8,267 bases of DNA from Pseudomonadota bacterium (GCA_023436745.1 JAEZHZ010000255.1:1-8267); one strand, 5' to 3'. Shown: positions 1 to 7,555, numbered from the stretch's first letter. The notes: generated by a model not told the origin, from the sequence alone. A program made the numbers and translations.

Positions 1-567
1 TATGCCGGCGGCTGGTGGGACTGGCTGACGCCGTTCACCGTCGTCACCGGCCTTGCGGTGGTGGTGGGCTACGCGCTGCTCGGCGCAACCTGGCTCAACC
101 TGAAGACCACCGGTGAGCTGCAGCAACACGCGCGGCGTGTTTCGATGTACACGGGCGTCGGCACCATCGTGCTGATCGGCATCGTGTCGCTGTGGAGCCC
201 GTTCATCGACCAGGTCTACTTCGAGCGCTGGTTCAGTTGGCCCACGGCGTTCTTCTCGGCCTTCGTGCCGACGCTGATCGCCCTCTGCGGGCTGGCGCTG
301 TGGCACGGGCTCACCACGGACAAGCACCTGCAGCCGTTCCTAGCGGCACTTGGGCTGTTCGTACTCAGCTTTGCGGGGCTGGGCATCAGCTTCTATCCCT
401 ACATCGTGCCCGGCTCGCTCACCATCCACGAGGCGGCGGCGCCGGAATCCTCGCTGTTCTTCCTGCTGGTCGGCGCCATCATCCTGGTGCCGATCATCCT
501 GATCTACACCGCCTATTCGTACTGGGTGTTCCGCGGCAAGATCGACCCGGAAGAGGGTTACCACTGA
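1..567 (+). CDS. cydB: Cytochrome bd-type quinol oxidase subunit II, C-terminal part (5' end outside window)
   Basis: This is the membrane subunit II of a cytochrome bd / cyanide-insensitive quinol oxidase, which reduces O2 to water with electrons from quinol in the inner membrane. The frame is open from base 1, so the gene starts upstream and only the last 188 codons are present, out of roughly 330-380 usual for the family. The most telling stretch is GYALLGATWLNLKTTGELQ (residues 23-41 of the fragment), the conserved subunit II motif normally read as LGATWLxxKTxGxLQ. About five hydrophobic helices follow, near residues 11-33, 50-65, 80-103, 110-137 and 151-176, and the C-terminus ends in the typical SYWVFRGKI. 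The stop codon overlaps the start of the small accessory gene by one base. Subunit I should lie immediately upstream. Whether it is called cydB or cioB depends on the subunit I Q-loop, which cannot be seen here. Confidence 0.95.
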   Translation, partial: YAGGWWDWLTPFTVVTGLAVVVGYALLGATWLNLKTTGELQQHARRVSMYTGVGTIVLIGIVSLWSPFIDQVYFERWFSWPTAFFSAFVPTLIALCGLALWHGLTTDKHLQPFLAALGLFVLSFAGLGISFYPYIVPGSLTIHEAAAPESSLFFLLVGAIILVPIILIYTAYSYWVFRGKIDPEEGYH

Positions 568-677
568 TGGCTACCCGCACGGGGCAGCAGCTGGTCTGGT
601 TCGTGGCGCTATGGCTCGGCGGGGTCGGCGTTGTGGTGCTGATCGGGCTGGTGGTCAGGATGTTTCTCGGCCAATAG
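567..677 (+). CDS. DUF2474-type small accessory subunit of cytochrome bd oxidase (36 aa)
   Basis: A 36-residue, single-helix membrane protein. Its ATG shares the A of the preceding TGA stop (TGATG), which indicates translational coupling with subunit II. A purine-rich AGAGGG lies 9 bases upstream, inside the subunit II gene. The sequence has a short polar N-terminus (MATRTGQQ), then LVWFVALWLGG and a hydrophobic run to VVRMFLGQ. This LxWFxxxWxxxV...RxxL pattern matches the DUF2474 proteins found at the end of CIO-type bd oxidase operons, the counterpart of CydX in E. coli. By analogy it should sit in the membrane beside the oxidase and stabilise the haem-binding subunit; that role is inferred. 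The last 23 bases overlap the end of the oppositely oriented sensor kinase gene. Family assignment rests on pattern and position, since the protein is too short for strong similarity. Confidence 0.87.
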   Translation: MATRTGQQLVWFVALWLGGVGVVVLIGLVVRMFLGQ

Positions 678-3600
678 GCGCGCAAGCCGCCAGCGCACGC
701 CGAAGGTCCACCTGGCTGAAGGGCTTCGACAGGCGCGGCAGGCCCGGATCGGCGCCCGAGGGCAGTTCGGCATAGCCGGTCGCCAGCAGGATCGGCAGGT
801 CCGGCCACCGGTTGCGGATCTCGCTCGCAAGCTGCGCGCCCGTCATCTGCGGCATGGCATGATCGGTGATCACGAGGTCCACATGCGGGTCGGCGAGCAG
901 CTGCGCCAGCGCTTCGCGGCCGGAGAAGGCCTCACGCACGGCGTGGCCGAGGTCCTCCAGCATGGCGGTGGTGTTCATCAGCACGAGGGCGTCGTCGTCT
1001 ACGGCAAGGATGCGCAAGGGTCTGGTTCCGGCGATGTCTTCTGAAGGTGGTGCGGCGGCAGGCGCCGGAACGGCATCGAGATCGCCGTTCGTCGCCGGCA
1101 GCCAGATCTCGGCCGTGAGCCCCTCCCCCTTGCGGCTCTTCAGCACCAGCGTGCCGCCCGACTGCGTGGCGAGGCCATGCACCATGGAGAGGCCGAGCCC
1201 GGTGCCCTTGCCGACGCCCTTGGTGGTGTAGAAGGGTTCGGCCGCTCGCCGGAGGGTCGTCTCGTCCATGCCCTCGCCCGTGTCGGTCAGGCTCAGGCAC
1301 AGATACGGCCCCGGCGAGAGCCCGTGCCGCCCGGCCGGGAGAGTCTCGCGACGCCCGGCTATGGTGATCCGGCCTTCGCCGTTCATGGCATCGCGGGCAT
1401 TGACCGCCAGGTTCAGCAGCGCTGACTCGAGTTGGTTGGCATCCGTCTCGATCAGTGGAAGATCTGGCGGCAAGTCCACCTCGATGCTGATCATCGGCCC
1501 CAGCGAGCGCTCGAGAAGTTCGCGCATGCCGGCCACGAGTTCACCGACATCGATCCGATCCGACTGCAGGTCCTGCCTGCGGGCGAAGGCGAGCATGCGG
1601 CGCGTGAGCGAAGCGCCGCGGTTGGCGCCCTCCACGGCATTGTCGACGAGGCGCAGCAGCGCGGGGTCGTCGCCGATCCGCTTGCGCAGAAGCTCGAGGC
1701 TCCCCAGCACGGCGCTGAGCAGGTTGTTGAAGTCGTGCGCCACGCCGCCCGTGAGATTGCCGATGGCTTCCATCTTCTGGCTCTGCTGCAGGCGTTCGCT
1801 TGTTTCGGCAAGCGCCGTGGTGCGCTCGGCAAGGCGCGCCTCCAGCAGCGCCTCGGCGTTCTTCTGGTCGTGCACGTCGGTGTTGGTACCCACCCAGCGG
1901 TGCACATTGCCGTATTCGTCCCGCAGAGCCACCGCCCGGGAAAGGTGCCAACGCCATTCGCCATCGGCCCGGCGCACGCGAAACTCCATCTGGTAGTCCG
2001 ATCCCGCCTCGAGTGCTGCCTGCCAGGCGAGAACAGAGGAAGGCACGTCGTCGGGGTGAATAATGCTGACCCAGCCGTAACCATCGATCTCGCCGGGCTT
2101 CACCCCGCTATAGGCGTAGACCTGGTCGTTGAACCAGTCCAGCAAACCGTCGGGGCGCGCCGTCCAGACATGGCTCGGCATCACCTGCGCCAGGGTGCGG
2201 AACTGGGCGTCGTTCTCGCGTGCTGCCGCTTCGGATCGCACCCGCTCGATATGGGCCCAGCTGCGCTCGGTCACTTCGCTCAGCAGCGCCAGTTCCCGTT
2301 CGCACCACTGGTGCGGGCCCTTGTCGTTGACCGCCATCAGGGCAATGAGGCGCCCCTCCTTCACCAGCGGCATGCACATGGTGGAGCCGATGCCGAGAGA
2401 CCGGAATACCTCCGCCTGTTCCGGCGCCAGTTCCTTCAGGTTGTCGTTGATGATCAGCGGCTCACCGGCCATCAGGCTCGTGACTGCAAGCTGTCCGAAT
2501 GCCCCCAGGCTGTAATAGCCCCGGATCGATGAGGAGCCGGGCGCGCTCCAGTCGCCGCGGATGGTGAAGTGTTCCTGGTCGGGATCCACGTCCGCATACG
2601 CGCAGATCGAGACGCCGAGATAGCTGCCGAGCATGCCCGTGGTGATCGAGAGGATGTCGTCCGCATCGGAGGAATTGGCAGTCTGCTTGCTGAGCTGATC
2701 CAGAAAGCGCAGCCGCTCCTCGTTCTGGCGAAGCTCGGCCTCGGCACGGCGTCGCTCGACGGCAGTCCTCATCCGCTCGGCGATATCGCGGATGAAGGCA
2801 CGCTCGTCCTCGGACCAGCTTCGCGGCTCTGCGTGAGTGAGATACAGAAGGGCAACGAACCCGCCCTGCTCGGTCATCGGCAGGTTGATGAACGACTTGG
2901 CGCCGATCCCGCTGAGATTGTCGGCATATCTACGGGTCCGCGGGTCGACGTGGGCGTTCTCCACCACCACCGTCTCACCGCGTTTCAGGTCGTCGATGTG
3001 GCTGCCGTAGTCGCGGAAATGCAGAACGCCTGCAAGGCTCTCGACCCCCGCAGCAGTCCATTCGTGCTCGATGCTGATGGTTTCGGCCCGCTTGTCTATC
3101 GTGCCGTAGCCGACGCGGCTCACGTTCAGCTCCCGCCCCAGGATTTCGCTTGCGGCATAGGCAAGCTCGTCGGGGTCGGAGAGTTCGCGGATGCAATCGC
3201 CTAGTTCGGCCAACGCCGCCGTGCGGCGCTGCGCCATGTAGGCTTCGGTGACGTCGTGACCTTCGCAGAAGATGCCCTCTATTTCCCCGCCGTCCTCCTC
3301 ATAAAGCGGGGCGTAGACAAAGGTGAGGTAGCGCACCACCGCGCCCGCGTCCGGGGCGGTGGGGAATCGGACCGGGACAGCGTTGAACTCGCGGGTGCGA
3401 CCTGTCGAATACACCTCGGCCAGCGCCTCGGAGAACCCCTGGCCTTCTATCGTTGGAAAGACTTCGCGCAGAGGCAGGCCAATCCAGTCGCCCGAGTTGA
3501 AGACTCGTCGATGCGCGTTGTTCACGAACTCGACCAGGTGGTCAGGGCCCCGCATGATGATGATGAAGCCGGGCGCCTGCTCGAACAGGCGCAACTGCCG

Positions 3601-4494
3601 CTGCTGCCGGGCAGCGCGCCTTTCGCTGGTCAGCTGGAACTCGGTTATGTCGGTCGCTGCACCGAACCACTCCACCACCCTGCCCTCGGCGTCCATCAGC
3701 GGGACGGCGCGTGACTCCAGCCATGCGATGCCGCCGTCCACCTGGACCGCGCGGTGCACGTTGTGGAGCGGCCTGCGACTGCGCACCGCTGCGTCGATCT
3801 CCGCCCGCAGCGCCGGCCGGTCTTCTTCCAGCACAAACGCGTCGACCCAGTTCCGCGCCGGCAGCGTGACATCCGCGAGTACGCCCTGGCCCTCGAGTTC
3901 GAGCAACTCGCTCCAGTCGGCGTTCATCCGGTAGGTGATGCTTGACGTAGAAGTGGTGAGCGCCCGGAACCGCTCCTCGCTCCGGACCAGTCGTTCATGT
4001 ACGCGCACGTAGCCCGTTGTCTCCACGACAATGGCGATCACACCGATCGGCCGCCCGGATTCACCCAGCACCGGCGAATAGTCGATGTTCATGAACACTT
4101 GTTCGGGACGGTCGGAGCGGTGGAGTGTCAGCTCGTGGCCCCTGTAGGACAGCACCCCGCCGGCAAGCACCACGCGCATGGCGTTGTCGCTGAACTCGGC
4201 CAATTCCGGCCATGCTTCGCGCACCGGCATACCCAGAAGGGCCGGGTGCCGGGTGCCCGCCAAACCCGCATAGGCATCGTTGTAGATCATGATCCCACAG
4301 TCACCCCAGAGGGTGGCCATGGGCACGGGCGAGTTGAGGATGAGACCGACCGTCGTCCGGACCGCGGTCGGCCAGCGATCGATCGCGCCCATGTACGTGA
4401 CCGACCAGTCGAAACGACGAATGAGTTCGGCCATCTGGCCGCCGCCCGATAGAAAATCGGCGGGCGCCTTCAAGCCCTCTGCGCTTGCATGCAC
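655..4494 (-). CDS. Soluble hybrid sensor histidine kinase (PAS-PAS-PAS-GAF-GAF-PAS-HisKA-HATPase-REC)
   Basis: A 1279-residue cytoplasmic signalling kinase with no signal peptide or membrane segment. Domains by approximate residue: N-terminal PAS-like 25-160 (FDWSVTYMG..WPTAVRTTV, IYNDAY); PAS 172-287, ending GAATDITE; PAS 300-418, ending GHDVTE; GAF 425-580; GAF 595-755; PAS 765-877, with HPDD and a GTNTDVHD end. A short coiled coil (880-905) leads to HisKA with phospho-acceptor His920 in GGVAHDFNN. The ATPase has an N box around Asn1028/Asn1032, DTGEGM at 1071-1076, FYTTK at 1088-1092 and GKGTGLGL at 1095-1102. The C-terminal receiver has acidic DDD 1166-1168, phospho-acceptor Asp1211, Thr1239 and Lys1257, so all catalytic residues are present. 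The start is GTG; an in-frame ATG lies at 4434. GTG is preferred because related kinases carry a FLxGGGxM-like stretch before the first PAS, here at residues 14-21, but the ribosome site is weak. It follows the lactonase gene by 57 bp and may be its operon partner. Ligands and output partner are unknown. Confidence 0.93.
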   Translation of the reverse strand: MHASAEGLKAPADFLSGGGQMAELIRRFDWSVTYMGAIDRWPTAVRTTVGLILNSPVPMATLWGDCGIMIYNDAYAGLAGTRHPALLGMPVREAWPELAEFSDNAMRVVLAGGVLSYRGHELTLHRSDRPEQVFMNIDYSPVLGESGRPIGVIAIVVETTGYVRVHERLVRSEERFRALTTSTSSITYRMNADWSELLELEGQGVLADVTLPARNWVDAFVLEEDRPALRAEIDAAVRSRRPLHNVHRAVQVDGGIAWLESRAVPLMDAEGRVVEWFGAATDITEFQLTSERRAARQQRQLRLFEQAPGFIIIMRGPDHLVEFVNNAHRRVFNSGDWIGLPLREVFPTIEGQGFSEALAEVYSTGRTREFNAVPVRFPTAPDAGAVVRYLTFVYAPLYEEDGGEIEGIFCEGHDVTEAYMAQRRTAALAELGDCIRELSDPDELAYAASEILGRELNVSRVGYGTIDKRAETISIEHEWTAAGVESLAGVLHFRDYGSHIDDLKRGETVVVENAHVDPRTRRYADNLSGIGAKSFINLPMTEQGGFVALLYLTHAEPRSWSEDERAFIRDIAERMRTAVERRRAEAELRQNEERLRFLDQLSKQTANSSDADDILSITTGMLGSYLGVSICAYADVDPDQEHFTIRGDWSAPGSSSIRGYYSLGAFGQLAVTSLMAGEPLIINDNLKELAPEQAEVFRSLGIGSTMCMPLVKEGRLIALMAVNDKGPHQWCERELALLSEVTERSWAHIERVRSEAAARENDAQFRTLAQVMPSHVWTARPDGLLDWFNDQVYAYSGVKPGEIDGYGWVSIIHPDDVPSSVLAWQAALEAGSDYQMEFRVRRADGEWRWHLSRAVALRDEYGNVHRWVGTNTDVHDQKNAEALLEARLAERTTALAETSERLQQSQKMEAIGNLTGGVAHDFNNLLSAVLGSLELLRKRIGDDPALLRLVDNAVEGANRGASLTRRMLAFARRQDLQSDRIDVGELVAGMRELLERSLGPMISIEVDLPPDLPLIETDANQLESALLNLAVNARDAMNGEGRITIAGRRETLPAGRHGLSPGPYLCLSLTDTGEGMDETTLRRAAEPFYTTKGVGKGTGLGLSMVHGLATQSGGTLVLKSRKGEGLTAEIWLPATNGDLDAVPAPAAAPPSEDIAGTRPLRILAVDDDALVLMNTTAMLEDLGHAVREAFSGREALAQLLADPHVDLVITDHAMPQMTGAQLASEIRNRWPDLPILLATGYAELPSGADPGLPRLSKPFSQVDLRRALAACAPIGRETS

Positions 4495-4551
4495 AATAGA
4501 GCATCCCGTGACGCGCTTTAACGCGGGGCATGGGACTTGGTTGCGCGCGCT

Positions 4552-5628
4552 TCAGATTGCCTCGATGATCTTGACGCACTGGGGCGTGCGCACGGCGAAG
4601 CGCCTGCCGGTGTCGGTCAACAGGCCGGTGGCCGTGTCCCGCGACAGGATGGCCACTGCACCGCTGTGCTGATTGGCAACCAGCATGTGCCCACCGCCGG
4701 GCGTCAGGCTGAAATCGCGTGGCCAGGCGCCGCCGCTGCCGGCCTCCTGCCGCAGCTCCAGCCGGCTCCCCTCGTCCGAGACGGCGAAGACGCTGATGCA
4801 GTCCGGCCCGCGCGTCGAAGCGTAGAGGTAGCGGCCATCGTCGGACAGATGGATCGCCGCACCGGCGGTGATTGAGTCCGGCGCAACCGAGGCGAGGGTC
4901 GCTACATCCGAATGATGCCGCAGGGTGGTGCCGTCCCATTCGAGGATGCTGATGACGGGAGCGAGTTCATTCAGCACGTAGATGAAGCGCCCTCCCGCAT
5001 GGAGCGCCACGTGGCGGGGTCCATGCCCGACCGGTAGCCGGACCCGCTGTGTCTCGCGGGACGGTTCTGCGGCGTCATAGGCGATGACGCAGTCGAGCCC
5101 GAGATCGGTCACCAGCAACAGCTTGCCATCGAGCGTCGGCGCGATGCAGTGGGCGTGGCTCCTGTCGCGTGGCTCGTATCCATCCTCCCCTCGGTGCGCA
5201 CTACTGCTGGCTGGCCCGCCGATGCGGTGATCGTCCTCCAGTGTGTAGAAGCAGACCGCCTGGTCCGGCCCGCCATCCTCATGGCTGTAGTTCGCCACCC
5301 CGAGGCGCCTCCCCGGCAGCAGCGCGACATGGCAGCTCGCACGGCCACGGGTGGGTTGCTTGTTGAGGTAGGTCAGCGCACCCGAAGCCCGGTCGATGCT
5401 GTAGGCGCTGACCGTACATTCCAGCCACGAGCCGACCTCGTTGACGGCGTAGAGAGCATCGGCGCCCGCATCGATGGCGAGGTAGCTCGGGTTGTCAGCT
5501 CCCGCTTCCTCGTGAAGCAACCGCGGGTCGGCTGCGCTTTCGTCCCACGAGAAGACCGTCAGCCCGCCGCCCTCGTGGATTTCGGTGTCGCTGCGGTTCT
5601 GGGCGCCCACGAAGACGAGGAGGGACAT
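4552..5628 (-). CDS. Beta-propeller lactonase family protein (6-phosphogluconolactonase-like)
   Basis: A 358-residue protein of the seven-bladed-propeller lactonase family (YbhE/Pgl type, about 330-390 aa). The best-known activity of the family is hydrolysis of 6-phosphoglucono-delta-lactone in the oxidative pentose phosphate / Entner-Doudoroff route. Repeating blade motifs run through the protein: NPSYLAI (46-52), YAVNE (60-64), CHVALLPG (99-106), SHAHCIAP (157-164), LLVTDLGLD (171-179), GPRHVALH (203-210), YVLNEL (217-222), YASTRG (269-274), WPRDFSLTP (302-310) and VANQ (317-320). There is no signal peptide, so it is probably cytoplasmic. The ATG at 5628 is preceded by GGAG with a 5-base spacer. 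It lies 72 bp after the sugar kinase and 57 bp before the sensor kinase, all on one strand. No zwf, edd or gnd gene is nearby, so an amino-sugar lactone or other substrate is possible; the true substrate cannot be told from sequence. Confidence 0.88.
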   Translation of the reverse strand: MSLLVFVGAQNRSDTEIHEGGGLTVFSWDESAADPRLLHEEAGADNPSYLAIDAGADALYAVNEVGSWLECTVSAYSIDRASGALTYLNKQPTRGRASCHVALLPGRRLGVANYSHEDGGPDQAVCFYTLEDDHRIGGPASSSAHRGEDGYEPRDRSHAHCIAPTLDGKLLLVTDLGLDCVIAYDAAEPSRETQRVRLPVGHGPRHVALHAGGRFIYVLNELAPVISILEWDGTTLRHHSDVATLASVAPDSITAGAAIHLSDDGRYLYASTRGPDCISVFAVSDEGSRLELRQEAGSGGAWPRDFSLTPGGGHMLVANQHSGAVAILSRDTATGLLTDTGRRFAVRTPQCVKIIEAI

Positions 5629-5700
5629 GGCTACTCCGGCGTTCGATCCTGCCCGCAGCTTTGCGCGAGTCCCTGTCCCTGCGCCAGATGGCCCCGGACC

Positions 5701-6630
5701 TCAGGACTGGCCGAGAATGGCCCGCCACCCCGGCTCGCCGATAGTTTGCAGCCGTGCCGCTGCGAGGGACGCGTCGGCGTCCAGCAGGCGTACATCGCTG
5801 CCGGGGAGGCTGGCGCGGATTGCCGCCGGAATGGCGGGATGGAGGCGCAGCACGCCGCCGATGAAGCCGATGGGAAGCTCGCCGATGCGCGCAACGAGGG
5901 CCTTGCCGAGCAGGGCCAGTTCAGCCCCGGCCTGCTCGAGAATCATGAGCGCGGAGGGATCGCCCTCCTCCGCCGCGCGGGCCACGGCAGTGGCAAGCGT
6001 GCCGATGCGGCCGCGATCGCCGCCATAGACGAAGCTGCGGACATCCTGCCAATCCTTGCCCCCGACACCCGCCAGCAGGTGCCGGGCGAGCGGCTCGACC
6101 TCGGTGAAGGAGCCGGTGTGATCGAGGCTGCGATAGATCCGGTCGAGGGCGCGGAGGGCGATCCAGCTGCCGGAACCGGCGTCGTCGATGAGGATTCCGC
6201 GGCCGCCGACGCGGGTGATGCCGGTTTCGGACCAGTGAAGACCGATGGAACCCGTGCCGGCGGAGACGAGGTGGCCCTCGCCCGGAGCAAAATTCTCTAT
6301 GTATGCCAATGAGATATCGTCGACCAGCAGCACCGCGGCGGGGTCGATGTTCAGCGTCGCGGCGGCAAGCTGGCGGAGGTCGTCGGCGGCGGGCGGGCCG
6401 TAGCCGGTGAGGCCGGCGGTGAGACTGACGGGGCGGAGCCCGGCATCGGCAAGGGCATCGGCAATGCTGCCCAACACATTGGTAAACTTCAGCTTTTCAG
6501 CAGGATTGAAGACGTGGGCCGAGGCGCCGGCGGCGGCTCCTGAGCGGATGGCGGTGCCATCGGCGGCGCAGGCAGTCCAGCGCGAGGCGGTACCGCCGAC
6601 ATCGAGGCCAATGTGAACTTCTGCAGTCAT
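5701..6630 (-). CDS. BadF/BadG/BcrA/BcrD-type amino-sugar kinase (GlcNAc/MurNAc kinase-like)
   Basis: A 309-residue member of the actin-like ATPase fold, BadF/BadG group, which includes eukaryote-type GlcNAc kinases and the clostridial MurNAc/GlcNAc kinase MurK. Visible motifs: phosphate-1 loop LDVGGT (9-14), VDDISLAY (103-110) with Asp105 as likely catalytic base, phosphate-2 loop SAGTGS (123-128), the group signature GGRGILIDDAGSGSWIALRAL split over 142-162 (usual form GGWGxxLGDEGSG), and adenosine loop GGV (258-260). Lying beside murQ and an RpiR-type regulator, it most likely phosphorylates MurNAc and/or GlcNAc at C6, supplying MurQ without a PTS transporter. That substrate assignment is inference; GlcNAc alone or glucosamine are alternatives. 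The gene begins 31 bp after the regulator and is probably co-transcribed. Its ribosome site is weak (ACGGAT about 9 bases upstream), but the ATG places the phosphate loop at the usual distance from the N-terminus. Confidence 0.88.
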   Translation of the reverse strand: MTAEVHIGLDVGGTASRWTACAADGTAIRSGAAAGASAHVFNPAEKLKFTNVLGSIADALADAGLRPVSLTAGLTGYGPPAADDLRQLAAATLNIDPAAVLLVDDISLAYIENFAPGEGHLVSAGTGSIGLHWSETGITRVGGRGILIDDAGSGSWIALRALDRIYRSLDHTGSFTEVEPLARHLLAGVGGKDWQDVRSFVYGGDRGRIGTLATAVARAAEEGDPSALMILEQAGAELALLGKALVARIGELPIGFIGGVLRLHPAIPAAIRASLPGSDVRLLDADASLAAARLQTIGEPGWRAILGQS

Positions 6631-6661
6631 TCCGGCACGATCCGTTTGCTTTCCGTTACCA

Positions 6662-7516
6662 CTAGCGCGGAACCTTCAGCACCCTGACGGCAGATTCGCT
6701 GCGCTGGATGTAGTCATGCGCATCCGCCTGCCGGCCGAGCAGCAGCAGGAACAGCATGTCGGTCAGCATCAGCTGCGCGTCGCGCGAGGTGATGGCCGAT
6801 GAGCGGACGCGTTCCTCGTCGGCGACGGTGAAGAGTTCGATGTCGGCCAGCTCGCGCAACGGGTTGGGCTGGAGGCCCGTGACCGAGATGACCCGCGCGC
6901 CGCGCTCGCGCGCCAGTTCGGCAACCCGGAGGGTCTCGACGCTGCGCCCGGAGTGCGAGAGCGCGAAGATGAGATCGGAACTGCCGAGGGTGGCCGCGTT
7001 GGAAATCTGGATGTGGGTGTCGCTGTCGAGCAGCACGATGCGGCCGAGCTTCAGCAGCTTGAACGAAAAGTCCTTGGCGACCAGGGACGAGGCCCCTACC
7101 CCGGCGAGCTGGACACGGCGGGCGGTGGTGAGCGCATCGAGCGCGGCATCCATGCGCTCCTGGGTGTTCGCCGCGGCAGTTTCGCGCATGGCGAGCAGTT
7201 TGCTGCCGATCAGCTTCTGCACCAGCGTGAGCTGGGTGTCGCCCGCCTCGATGGTGCCGTGGATGACGCCGGCCGGCGAATGGCCCTCCAGCGTCTTGGC
7301 CTTGTTCACCGCCAGCTTGAGCTGCTGGTAGCCGGGAAAGCCGAGCTTCTGGCTGAACTTGACGACGCTCGACTGGCTGCGGCCCGTCGCCGCGGCCAGG
7401 GCAGCCGAAGACAGCGTGAGCATGCGCTCGGGATGGTCGATGATGAACTGGGCAATCTGCCGATCGGCCGCCGTCATCGTCTCCATCTGGGCCGCCAGCA
7501 GCTTCAGCACCGACAT
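6662..7516 (-). CDS. MurR/RpiR family transcriptional regulator (HTH + SIS)
   Basis: A 284-residue regulator with an N-terminal RpiR-type helix-turn-helix (about 1-75; LSSAALAAATGRSQSSVVKFSQKLGF at 35-60) and a C-terminal SIS sugar-phosphate-binding domain (about 130-265) showing GVGASS (139-144) and SHSGRS (187-192). Length and layout are normal for the family. It is divergent from murQ, with 99 bp between the two start codons, and heads a co-directional set with the sugar kinase. By analogy with E. coli MurR, which represses murQP and is relieved by MurNAc-6-phosphate, it probably represses this locus and responds to MurNAc-6-P or a related phosphate; effector and sign are inferred. The ATG at 7516 follows an almost ideal Shine-Dalgarno. 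An inverted repeat centred 30 bp upstream of the start would allow autoregulation. Other RpiR proteins (HexR, RpiR) respond to different sugar phosphates, so the exact effector stays open. Confidence 0.92.
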   Translation of the reverse strand: MSVLKLLAAQMETMTAADRQIAQFIIDHPERMLTLSSAALAAATGRSQSSVVKFSQKLGFPGYQQLKLAVNKAKTLEGHSPAGVIHGTIEAGDTQLTLVQKLIGSKLLAMRETAAANTQERMDAALDALTTARRVQLAGVGASSLVAKDFSFKLLKLGRIVLLDSDTHIQISNAATLGSSDLIFALSHSGRSVETLRVAELARERGARVISVTGLQPNPLRELADIELFTVADEERVRSSAITSRDAQLMLTDMLFLLLLGRQADAHDYIQRSESAVRVLKVPR

Positions 7517-7519
7517 CGC

Positions 7520-7527
7520 TCACCTCC
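7520..7527 (-). promoter_or_regulatory. Near-consensus ribosome binding site of the RpiR-type regulator
   Basis: On the minus strand the bases GGAGGTGA lie six bases (counted from GGAGG) before the ATG at 7516. This is close to the full anti-Shine-Dalgarno complement and fixes the regulator start. It is the strongest ribosome site in the window. Confidence 0.8.
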
Positions 7528-7536
7528 CTGTTGAGA

Positions 7537-7555
7537 TTGGAATACAAAATTCCAA
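7537..7555. promoter_or_regulatory. Perfect 7-5-7 inverted repeat, probable operator of the RpiR-type regulator
   Basis: TTGGAAT, five bases (ACAAA), then ATTCCAA: a perfect palindrome with 7-bp arms in an otherwise GC-rich region. It sits 20 bp upstream of the regulator ATG and just upstream of the murQ -35 box. The dyad with a short spacer suits a dimeric HTH protein, and its place between divergent genes points to the adjacent regulator. On the minus strand the repeat includes TGTATT, which could serve as a weak -10 for the regulator with CTGTCA 16 bases upstream; this second promoter is only tentative. Binding by this particular protein is inferred. Confidence 0.68.

Noticed and set aside
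192..677. A longer version of the oxidase small-subunit frame beginning at 192
   Set aside because: The upstream part is an out-of-phase shadow inside cydB. The real start is the coupled ATG at 567, which gives the DUF2474-sized protein.
1432..2532. Long plus-strand open frame (366 codons) opposite the hybrid kinase
   Set aside because: It lies fully antisense to a kinase with intact catalytic motifs. The translation is rich in Arg, His, Ala and Gln with no recognisable domain, as expected for a shadow frame in GC-rich DNA.
4505..4528. Possible hairpin between the lactonase stop and the sensor kinase start
   Set aside because: CGCG pairs with CGCG across a six-base loop and CCC with GGG, but four unpaired bases interrupt the stem and no T-run follows on either strand. 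It does not qualify as an intrinsic terminator and is no argument against co-transcription.
5149..6312. Plus-strand open frame (387 codons) spanning the lactonase and sugar kinase genes
   Set aside because: It runs antisense across two well-supported genes and the gap between them, has no family motif, and exists because stop codons are rare in the opposite phase of high-GC genes.
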